64,000 nt of DNA from Sthenelais limicola (taxonomy: Eukaryota; Annelida; Polychaeta; Phyllodocida; Sigalionidae). Numbering within the stretch: the stretch's first letter is position 1; every line of letters begins with the position of its first letter. Shown in pieces: positions 1 through 9,557 of this stretch. Location of the stretch: contig OW804096.1 of the NCBI GenBank assembly GCA_942159475.1, positions 90,685,784 through 90,749,783 on the forward strand. The letters are read 5' to 3'. The notes under the pieces were generated by a model that was not told the DNA's origin, did not search any database, and worked only from the letters and a program-made list of their open reading frames with translations. The position numbers were made by a program, and so were the translations under genes.

Positions 1-3000
1 GCATGGACGTACTGACGAATGAGTCTTGTTGAGCAGATCGAGTGCAGAAGGGACACAATCAAATTGCAAGCTCTAATCAGAATTACAAGCTGTAATCAGA
101 AAATTCAATTTTATGCTTAAATCATTGCTCTCACCGAAGGTCTAAAATTATGCACTGTAATCATGTCAGCGATTCAGTCCTCGTCGAAGCAGTGCTCAAA
201 GGAGAATTTCCAGAAGATAGATCTTTAACGTCATGGCTAAAACATCATAACCGCAGAGTTAACACTTCCAAGGCAGTTTTGCAGTTATCTGAGAGTCACT
301 AAACAGTCAGACAAGTACTGTAGATAGGTTTTCGCAGAAGAGCCCTTGCACGGCGGGAAAGCTAACAAATACTCCAGTTGCAAGATTAAGTTGAGTCATT
401 TGCCTCTTGTGAGACCGCCATCATCTTCTTGCACCTCTAAGTCATTCCCCTAGAGATACGCCAAAAATGTACTCATAATAAGTTACTATAGGTATAGCAT
501 AGAACTCTTCATAACAATGCAAGCTGCCAAACCTCCCCGCCAGTTTTAGTTCATTAGTTATCCCTAGAGGCTTTCCTTGCGGAAGGCCTGGGTTGCATAA
601 ACAAATTTCAATACCTATATATGGCATAGAAATTATTAAATGTAGCTGGAGCACACCATGCAGCCTCTGTTCTGCCTATATATACACTGATACAGTGATA
701 GGAATAAAAGTGTCAGGTAATAAGTATCCTTGTCCAAACACCGTTGATACCTGTCCTATGATAGATGTTGATATATTCGATGGAGCGGCGCTACATAAGG
801 GATGTGGAAATTACAAGAAAATAAAAGCAGCTGAGAAAGAGAAATTTAATCACGGAGTGTTGTCCTAGTTGGCTCCGTTCGGCGATGGAGAACAAAGGGG
901 CGAAATTAATTCCTGTCGTTGCCACAAGCTTTCATTAACGTCAGGGACGATATAAGAATTGATTCTAATCTTCTTTCTCCGGCCTGCCTTCCCGCATACT
1001 GATTTTTCCCTATATAGCCAAAAGGATCTTTCTTCCATATCGCCCATATCTTGGAATGATGTAAGTCTGGTATGCCGACTGAAGTAGCCAGAAGGACTGG
1101 GTGTAATATGGGCTAGGAATGTGGCTTGTCTCGGGAGGGAAATAGCCAGCATACTCATCAATAATATTTATTACTATTCTTCAGACTAGGACAATTATTA
1201 AGCTGTACTCGTATATATAGAATTAGCTCATTGAATGTACATATGTATACGCATAACCATGTGCCTCACAACGGGAGTGTACACTCCTAAATACCTTTTT
1301 GGACTGATGAATCTAGCTGTTTACCAATATTATGTTGAAATAGCCCCCATACATCAATAAATTGCTTATTCGAAATCAGTTATATATATAATACACATCA
1401 TCAGGACTTTATCATGCAGAAGTAAATCTCTCCGTTGAGGGTACAGCCGATGCAAATAGGAAGAAATAGAGTGGAGGTGTGGAGTTTGGCTCGACAAATC
1501 AAAGGCCCCAATGCAAGAATTTATACATTAGCTCTAGACCCTAGCTGAAAGAAAATTATGACTAGATGTCGCGAGGGGATGTGCCTTAAAAGTGTCCACT
1601 TCCAGACCCATACGTACATTCAAGACTCATAAATCAAGCCATTACATTAGAAAGATAGTACCTAGGCGGTGGGAAAAAAGAAATGGCTTTATAACGGTGA
1701 ACGTATGAAGTATTATTCCTGATCAAGGGAAAAGATGCAGTAGCCAAATAGAATGGGGACTGGGTAAACCAAACCGACCTTAGTGTCATATCAGGCAGAT
1801 AAGGACCGGGAGGTCATTGGTACTCTCTAGACCCAGAGCTTCCGAATCAGATCAAGGTAAATTGATTAATAACGAATAGCAGCAGGGACGGCAGGGAGAG
1901 CATATTACTGGAGGAACCGGACCTGGGGCTGTGCCTCTGTATACTAGGCCTATAGGAGCTCCTGCAAGTCCTGATGATACCTTTACCTGCAGGCCATACA
2001 TCATGAAAATATAGATTGCATTAGATTAAGATCCTTTTCAAATGCCAGACAATGTTGCGGGGTTGCTTCTTTGTGGTGCCATAGCCAATACTGTGGCACC
2101 GCCAGCGACTGAGATGGTAAACACTAGTGAGTCACGCTGCACCATTGATGCAGTCCACATGAAATTGAATTTGAAATACTCTAAAAAGGCATTAAGTGGT
2201 GTGATTCAATGACTCATTGCGAAAGGGAAGGTGCAATACTGGCTGTGCCTAGGAAGCTTAGGCCACATAATAGACTCAGTCTGAATATACCACACCATCA
2301 TACACCAATGTGTCATTTGGGATCACACACACATATAGCTCTAGACACTGGCTGCAGGAAAATTCAGCCCAAAGCTCTATTTTCTAGGTGGGAAAGGAGT
2401 AAGTTTACCTTTCAGTTCCCAAACCAAATCAACCATTGTTCCCAATTTCTTAATGCATGAGCCCAAATATTGTTTTTCTAAAATCACATATTTCGGTGTT
2501 TTTTCAATGTTTATAGATAGAAATATTAATTCATTTTTTAGAACTGAATAATATTGAAATAGATTTTATTCCCTTCTACTAATGTTAAAAATGATGGGTC
2601 GCGGAATTCAGGGATCTTAAGATCACTAATTTATTAATGATAAGAAAAGAAAGGCAGGATCAACAAAATAACTACAAAAAATAACCCTCTCAATATTCAG
2701 GGGACATACTATTCGGGTACAACAATACGTATGCAAAAATGAACATAGATTAAGAATTCTTCAACTACTGGCCCCTGAATTATGAAATAAATAACCATTA
2801 GGACACTCAAAATGTCCTTTTATTGAAGGCGCAATGCATAGGACGAGCGTGCCATAACCTTTCATACCGAATGAATATATGTGTACATTCACAATAGCCT
2901 GATAAAGGTTCTTGGTGTAGGGCCATTCATTTATACAGGTCTGTGGGGAATGTAAATGTGGCTCACTTGTGAATAATTTAAGATCATTATTCAAGAACAT

Positions 3001-3326
3001 CCCAAGCCGCTGTTCAGAAATGATGGAATCCCAATGCATTAGCCTTTGCAATCATTCACAGCACTGACAGAATTCCTCCTTTTTATATTCTTTCTATATA
3101 TCTCTTGCTTGGCTACCAGCGTGTAAGATGTGACCAGGGAGGGCCTTGCAGAATAGGAAAATACCTGCTTCCTGACCTGGGGAGAGGGTAAGGAGCCATT
3201 GGAGAATTCGATATTTCCGATAACGCAGTTATAGGAATTCGGTCGAGGGGCAAAGGTGAGAAGGGATGGAAGGTACATACACAATTATAAAGTGAGAAAT
3301 TACTCGCTTTGGGATCCCTTCATAGT

Positions 3327-3329
<3 letters not shown>
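1..3329. other. Gene-free flank
   Basis: No recognisable gene. The stretch is AT-rich with short spurious frames only. The best open stretch is 593-868 (+, about 91 codons, cysteine-containing), which matches no family I know and has no clear start context or splice frame, so I do not call it a gene. A GTAAGT donor-like site lies near 1060. Confidence 0.5.

Positions 3330-3375
<46 letters not shown>
3330..3375. repeat. (AT)n microsatellite, left part
   Basis: An uninterrupted AT dinucleotide run ends exactly where the TIR element begins. A matching AT run follows the element's other end at 6336-6364. The element therefore appears to have landed inside one AT microsatellite, which agrees with a TA target. 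Confidence 0.9.
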
Positions 3376-3378
<3 letters not shown>

Positions 3379-4139
3379 TCAATTCTCACGAAATGTGCCC
3401 AATGGGATTGAAAAGGGGTCTAAAATTATTTTTTTCTAAATGGCTTTATACTTATGTGAGATAGGATGGACGTACTGGAAGTTAATAATCTCAGTTTGCT
3501 ACTTAATTGGACAATTGGTTTTTGAGTTACAGACATTTAAGTTAAGGGTTCTTTTAAAGGGTGTGATTACGTCGCAGACACGATTTTCTGCAAGATATCC
3601 ATATTTTACATGATTAAATCAATAATTCAATCATTTTTCGTTTTTGTCCTATACATTAAGACCTCAGCGAATACTATTATCAATAGAATTAGTACTCAGA
3701 TATTTTTTAAGTTACTTTTACAGGAACAACAAAAAATGACCTATACAGTTCTGAACAGGTTTTACCTACATGCCACTTTTACATTCATCACCATCTAAAA
3801 CATATTTTACTAATAACCATTATTTTTTATAAACATGACCTATAATATATCCTCAATGTGTACCAAACCTTTTTTATTTCTCAAATTGTAGCATTTCCTG
3901 ATAATGAGAGACCAGAAATATGCGATGTAATCACGCTGATATCCATGCATGCGTGATTACGTCGCAAATATCATTTTCATTAAAGTATGGTGTATAGTAT
4001 TTAGGTAACTAAATTGTGTGAATCATTGCAAATGATCACTTTCTAGCCACATTCTGGGCCTCAGCAGATGGCCTACTGGGAAAACAATGTGCATTGATTG
4101 AAGTTAATTCATTAACCCATTTTAAGGGACCCGTTGGAA

Positions 4140-4230
4140 GAGCTAAGGCCGCCATAGAAAGGGAGACCCATTTCCAGAATTATTATTATTTGTATTTTGT
4201 TATGTTATATCTGGAAATAAAGACTAGACA
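4140..4230 (+). repeat. Possible non-LTR 3'-end remnant
   Basis: A short stretch ends in ATT-rich sequence followed by GGAAATAAAG, which resembles the 3' end of a dead LINE copy. No coding sequence survives. It lies inside the 3376-6335 element, so it may be a nested fossil. Confidence 0.3.
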
Positions 4231-4599
4231 ACAACAATCCTGCGACAGTATGAATAAACAAATGTGTCTACATAATACAACCATAGTAGAAGAATTATTA
4301 ATTGTTAGGTTGGTAGACCAATGCGGATTTATATTTTTATTTTTGTTTTCCTCCAAATAACTACTAGTAAAAGAAAATATTTGGCCCCAGCTGAAATGCT
4401 CTCTTATGTCTAGCAACGACTGGATGAGGAAATAGTGTTGTTGCTTGTATTTAGTTTGAAACCGTAGCTATGAAAATGTAATTTTTTTCTGAGATTTTAT
4501 TCTTATTTTATTTCTAAGTTGAGTTGAATAAAAGGTTTATTTATTTGTAAATGTAAATTGTAAAGATTTGTTTTAAAAAATATGGTGTGGAGAGAGACA

Positions 4600-4830
4600 T
4601 GTCAGGGGGTGGGGAGGACAAGGGAGACAGGGGGTGGGGAAGAGGACAGAGGGGTGGGAGGGGAGAGGGGGAGGAGGAGAGAGGCAGGATAGGGAGTAAG
4701 AGGAGATAGGAGGGGGATGGGGAGGATAAGGGAGACACGGGGTGGGGACCCAGTGGGGAGGAGGGGAGAGAGGGGACGGATGTGAAGGAGGAGGAGGAGG
4801 AGAGAGGATGGATCTGGAGGGGGAGTAGCT
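4600..4830. repeat. GGGGAGGA-rich purine minisatellite
   Basis: An imperfect purine tract is built from variants of ggggtggggaggacaagg and gagaggg. Its complement translates into Pro/Ser/Leu-rich frames, which are low-complexity artefacts. A complementary pyrimidine tract of similar composition occurs at 59330-59660. Confidence 0.8.
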
Positions 4831-6333
4831 GGATTCCAAAATGTTCAGCTCCATGAAGCTAATTAATGCTACCAATCCTTTTGTTTTCTTTGAAGTTTTC
4901 AGACCCCTTTACATACTCCTTAAAATAATTAATTCTCCACATCATTAACATGTTTCGTTTTTGAATCTCCCAATGTTATCTTTCCAGAATATTTAAGAAC
5001 ATGTACCAAAAGTTTCAGTGACTTCAGTCAGAGTGACTGAGTGAGTAAGTGAGTGTATGGGGATGGGGCTCTAGGTTTGTTTATTTCCCTACCATCCCAG
5101 CATGCACTCCGAACTGGCTTATTAATGCATACATGTATACATACATGAATACATGTAAGTCGGGAAATAATGTACAAGGCAGTTTGTTTATAGCAACTTC
5201 AATTTCTACTGCATGAAACAATGCTGAGCTGGAGGCTGATTGTGCAGTATCTCTATTTGGCAAGTGCCCATGGATTAACAGAATAACTTCTCAAAAGAAT
5301 TATATCACAGAATTGACGGAGAAAAGGAGAATAAAAGTGAGCTATTCGAATCAACCAAGGAATGAGAACCACTGGTCCGATTCTCTTGGAATAAACTTTT
5401 CCTGGATACCAAAAACAAATATTTTATGAATCGTAGATTAAAACATGGATATTTAATTTTACTACTGGCTAAATTTTACAAAAACTAATCAAATTAGTGA
5501 ATTGGCGACTGTGGCTCATTTTCTGCAACACATCACATAATTATTTGTTCCCGTCATATGCTTTATAAATGGGTTCTAAGCATCTATTCTAAGCCTATGA
5601 AGTGTTTTACCTTAGATTGCATATCCCCAAGTACAAACCATTAGTTTATTTTTAGGATGGGGAGGGGGAGGGGGGGGGGGATAAGTATCATGTATAAAAG
5701 TCAGATTTGAAGTGATTTTCAGTGTCACAATCTCTTTTTCTCTAAAATTAAGGAATTTCGACGTAATCACGCACTACCTTTCACACACATAAAGTCTCAG
5801 CTATTCACAGGATAATAGGAGTAGAATCAGGAAACCACTGTGAATGAAGGCTTTTACTGAATGGATAATTTTTATCTTATATTGGATTGGTTTTGTTGCT
5901 TTATGAAAAAAAGCACAAGAAATGACCTCTGCGACGTAATCACTCAATAAATTAGCCACTTTCCATTGAATTTATATTATTGGCCATTGTTTGTCTTTAA
6001 AATGACACATACCATTCTCAAATGCCTTATTGAAAAGAGTGTTGCGCCCTCTTTGGTATATGATATAAAAAAAGGTTGTGTGTGTATTTTTCCTAATGTG
6101 GGAGTGTCCTAAACACCTGCGACGTAATCACGGAAATATTGGAAAAGCACTGTTTTTTATGTTTAAATGATAGAAATATTGATCTTACACATGCAAATGT
6201 ATATATGACAGGAATCCTCAACGCAACACCAATGCAGTAAAAGGATTGACTTGCTTCTAAGTGTTAAAGCCACCGACTTACGGGGCAAGTAATGGTAAAA
6301 GTAGGCTGTGGGCCCATTTCGTGAGAATTGATC

Positions 6334-6335
<2 letters not shown>

Positions 6336-6364
<29 letters not shown>
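6336..6364. repeat. (AT)n microsatellite, right part
   Basis: AT run directly outside the right TIR of the 3376-6335 element. Confidence 0.9.
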
Positions 6365-6368
<4 letters not shown>

Positions 6369-7228
6369 ACAATATCAGTGCTTTAGTTTTTTACTCAACT
6401 CGATTCATCCATGACGTATATCTTTAAGGGGAACTGGAATTGCGTTTCATACATTTATAAGCTATTGTGCTTTAGGGAGTGGAATGAATGTACATACTTA
6501 TATTATTTCTTTTACTAATTGCAATGAAACAACAACGTCTTAACCGTAGTTGAGAGTTGCCTCCCAAAAGTCATAACTCCATCTACTTGGATTAAAATTA
6601 ACGTGTAGCCTCGAATTTATACTTGGTAGTAAGTATCAAATAACACAAATATCTAAATATTAAAGACGTCTCAGTATCATGGAAACATTTCAAGAACTTC
6701 CCTCCCACCCTTTTACGATTTCCTAGCTAGATATAAAGTTGACTTCAACTTTAATAATTTACATTATTCGTTCACAGTTCATGCATTAGCATCTAAACAG
6801 TTATGTTAATTCCGGTCGTTTCCACCTGGTTTCCAAAATGGGATGAATTATTATATAATCAGAAATGGGGAGACGCAGATAGGATTTCCCTGCATGTTTC
6901 CTTCGATGATTCGAGGTTTTTTTTTACCGACGAAGCAAATGTATTATGGACCGTCATAAAGGAATAAAGGGATAGCACTGTGTCAATGCACTGACTGCAG
7001 AGAGTTGTGCACAAAGTATCACCTATTCGCTATTCACCATCCACCATACCAATTAAAACACTATGTGTAACGCGAACTTTTGTGCCGAACATATACATTA
7101 ATGAAAAAGGGCCCATTTCAAAGGTTAAATTATATGCCCATAATGCCACCACAACACACAAAAGTGTATCTCATTAGTCATCATTGATTTTGAAATAATT
7201 CATGCAACGATAAGGTACATGGAGGAAA
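6365..7228. other. Gene-free stretch
   Basis: AT-rich sequence. I see no gene or repeat structure in it. Confidence 0.5.
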
Positions 7229-7412
7229 GTGATTTCTGAGGGCTGTTGCACAACGCCTGTTCGTTGCAAATTCGTGGCCGTTTTTAGCTCTGTTGCTCTG
7301 TCTCTGATGCTTGTAGAAATCCCTGCTCGTTCTTTGTGCAACGAACGAGAACCTGTTGCACAACCAAATCATAGATGCTCGTTCGTGGACTTGTTCGTGG
7401 ATATGTACCATA
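7229..7412 (-). repeat. Fragment of a CTCGTTCGTGG repeat family
   Basis: The left edge carries GAGGGCTGTTGCACAA. Its reverse complement TTGTGCAACAGCCCTC ends the related copy at 17180-17412. Several copies of GCTCGTTCGTGG and TTGTGCAACGAACGAG lie inside. The block stops six bases before the NADAR start codon, so this repeat, or a 5' truncation next to it, probably marks the broken 5' edge of element A. Confidence 0.5.
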
Positions 7413-7417
7413 CATAA

Positions 7418-7876
7418 ATGGTTCTGAATTGTGTCGGGTTCCAAGGGGAAAGAGTTTATCTTTCCAACTTTTTTCCTTGTAAAATATTAATTGACAATAT
7501 TCAATATACTTCCTCGGAACAAGCTTTCCAATACGCCAAAGCCATTGACAACCCTACAGCCAAAAATACGAAACTAGCTCAGGAAATTCTAATGACAGAC
7601 AACCCCTATACAATCAAAGGCAAGTCATCTCAGATCCAACCCTCCCAAGCGTGGAAACAGAACGAACGAGCAACCCTGAAAGGTATCGTGAAACAAAAAT
7701 TCATTCAAAACACTGGCATTCAAGGAAAACTACTCAATAGCACTTACACAAACTTTTTTGAGATGACAATGGATAAGAAGTGGGGCACCGGTCATAATGT
7801 CCGGTTCGACCCACAAAATGTAAAAGGGAATGAATTCGGCAAAATACTTGCCGAAATCAAAGTTGAACTGTCTTAA
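7418..7876 (+). CDS. NADAR domain protein (YbiA-like N-glycosidase)
   Basis: This 152-residue frame is one complete NADAR domain (COG3236/DUF1768). The landmarks are in order: LSNFFP at about residue 16, SSEQAFQYAKA at about 32, a GKSS turn, W-x3-R-x2-L leading into KQKFIQN at about 88, the DKKWGTGH loop at about 118, and the final GNEFGKIL. YbiA-type NADAR proteins act on N-glycosidic bonds of riboflavin intermediates, and other family members remove ADP-ribose from guanine bases. The substrate here is unknown. The frame starts with a true ATG in the context taaATGg, just before the domain. In element B the same domain sits inside a 627-residue ORF1 protein, so this may be a truncated ORF1 or a split version. 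The SGNH ATG follows 72 bases after the stop. Confidence 0.85.
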   Translation: MVLNCVGFQGERVYLSNFFPCKILIDNIQYTSSEQAFQYAKAIDNPTAKNTKLAQEILMTDNPYTIKGKSSQIQPSQAWKQNERATLKGIVKQKFIQNTGIQGKLLNSTYTNFFEMTMDKKWGTGHNVRFDPQNVKGNEFGKILAEIKVELS

Positions 7877-7948
7877 ATACCTGAAATATCCATTTAAATA
7901 ACTAATTTGGCTTCTACACGTATTTATTATTTCCAGACATCATTCAAC

Positions 7949-8581
7949 ATGGCAACCAACCTTCTAATTATTGGCGACTCCAGAATTAGACATATCAAAC
8001 CGTACTTACGACCCCACTTGCCCAACCCATTATATAACAACACCAAAATCCTTTCCTTTTCTGGGGCATCTCTTCGCCTATCGGCCCACATGGCGATGGA
8101 CACTATAAATCATGAAAAACCGAATATCATTTTATTCACCTCCGGTTTATGTACCATTACAACCAAGTCCAAAGGCATAGTTTCTCTAACTCGGAAATCC
8201 CCAACTGACGCACTGAATGCTTATCAACTAGACTTAGAAGTAGTCAAGCAACATGTTGAACAAGCATTATTTCCACGTAAAGCCCATATTATATTCTCAA
8301 CAATCATTGGCCTTCCCCTTGCATACTACAATTGGCAAAAGCATAACAACCAGCAAGACCAATTAAATACAACCATCCACCAAGTCAACCAATTAATCAC
8401 ACAATTCAATAGAGAGAATGGCGTCCCAACCCCGCCCCTGCACGACCACGTGCACCATAATTGCAAGAAAAAAACCCAGAACTACTACTGCCGTCTCTCT
8501 GCCGATGGATGTCACCTGGATACCAAAGGCCACCTCCTCTGGTCGAAACAGATAGCCAGATCCATCAAAAAACTGCTGTAA
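7949..8581 (+). CDS. SGNH/GDSL hydrolase-like protein
   Basis: About 210 residues from the ATG. The frame is open 42 bases further upstream but only from a TTG, so I use the ATG. The GDS block is at the N terminus (LLIIGDSRIRHI, catalytic Ser) and the DxxH block near the C terminus (SADGCHLD, catalytic Asp/His). Spacing and length fit a single SGNH domain. The block III Asn motif is weak (SGLCTITT), so activity is uncertain. Esterases of this fold occur in ORF1 of CR1-like LINEs and in some Ngaro YR elements. Here the gene lies between NADAR and EN/RT, as in element B. No signal peptide or membrane segment is seen, so a cytosolic or RNP-associated role is likely. Confidence 0.8.
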   Translation: MATNLLIIGDSRIRHIKPYLRPHLPNPLYNNTKILSFSGASLRLSAHMAMDTINHEKPNIILFTSGLCTITTKSKGIVSLTRKSPTDALNAYQLDLEVVKQHVEQALFPRKAHIIFSTIIGLPLAYYNWQKHNNQQDQLNTTIHQVNQLITQFNRENGVPTPPLHDHVHHNCKKKTQNYYCRLSADGCHLDTKGHLLWSKQIARSIKKLL

Positions 8582-9557
8582 TCGCAAGTAGAAACTCTAT
8601 ATATGACAGTCAAATATATTTTCTCACACAACTATAGGTCATTGCAATTCTATTCTCATAAACCAGGCTTCATGGAAGCTTGACTATGACAATGACTAAG
8701 AGTAAGAACTATACGTTTCAATTGTCATGTATATTTCAACTTGCAAAGTGAAAACACACCATATAAGGATTGATTGATATCTAACTATACAGGTTGTTAC
8801 TGCTTGCAGTGACGGTACTATAATCTAACCCATGTTGACAGGTAGAACCCAATTGAGTTGACTTGCTATTGCCGTACCAACATACAATGGTATACTATTA
8901 GGGCCAAACAGCTGGTTGAAGTCTGAGTCAAAACTGTCTATATGTTACTATGATAGCAATGTATTAACCTATAAACCTATCCTGAGCCACTGGTGGGTAG
9001 CAAATTGATATTAATACTTCTATGTTTATTATATACAGCGCTGCTGTATTCATTGTGTAGTTGTCAGTACTGGTACATTTGTGCCTATACTAATTCCCTG
9101 TGTTTAAGTACAACGCAACTATGTTCATTGTATAGATATATGTACAGGCATACTTGTGCCTACATACTCATTCAATACGATGAGTGACGCATAACTAATA
9201 ATTAAGAGCATTGTTCAGTTACAATAAATATCACAAGGGCTTCATGGAAGCCCCACTGACTGATTGATCGATTGACTATTCATTGATCCATCAGCTAGTG
9301 GATTAATTGGGTACCAATAATTCCTTCAATCATTTATATAATGATACTTTAAGGCTTCATGGAAGCTATTAGTTATAAGTAGTATACAGTTCATTTGGAT
9401 TAATTGGTTACCAACAATACCTTCAATCATTTACAGAATGATACTTTAGGCTTCATGGAAGCTAATAGTTATAAATTTATATAGTCTATTTAAACAATTC
9501 AGGAAATAACTCTATCCATTTCGGTCTAGTCCGATCCCCCAGCACCGCTCCTAAAGA
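8582..9557 (+). other. Intercistronic region with hairpin repeats
   Basis: About 980 bases without a convincing gene separate SGNH from EN/RT. The near-perfect palindrome GGCTTCATGGAAGCY (6-bp arms around ATG) occurs at about 8668, 9239, 9353 and 9449. The last two lie in a diverged tandem duplication (about 9297-9382 and 9397-9480) sharing GGATTAATTGG, CCTTCAATCATTTA and AATGATACTTTA. These could be RNA hairpins that serve translation or packaging, or simply slippage. The region is not related in sequence to the matching interval of element B. Confidence 0.6.

Larger units (their letters stand above)
3376..6335. mobile_element. ~3 kb TIR DNA element, non-autonomous
   Basis: The two ends are inverted copies of each other over about 26 bp with two mismatches. 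The left end starts TGGTCAATTCTCACGAAATG and the right end read inward starts TGATCAATTCTCACGAAATG. Both ends abut AT runs. Inside are at least six copies of a motif close to TGCGACGTAATCACG, at 3563 and 3952 (reverse) and at 3921, 5759, 5930 and 6118 (forward). No transposase frame is visible, so the element is probably mobilised in trans. A TA target would fit the Tc1/mariner-IS630 group, but the superfamily is not established. Confidence 0.75.

Noticed and set aside
593..868. Cysteine-containing 91-codon frame
   Set aside because: No recognisable domain, no splice frame and no Kozak support. Too short to separate from chance.
865..1161. 98-codon minus-strand frame
   Set aside because: No family match and no supporting signals. 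Both strands are equally unconvincing.
4541..4875. Pro/Ser/Leu-rich reading frames on the minus strand
   Set aside because: They are translations of a purine minisatellite. No start context or domain is present.
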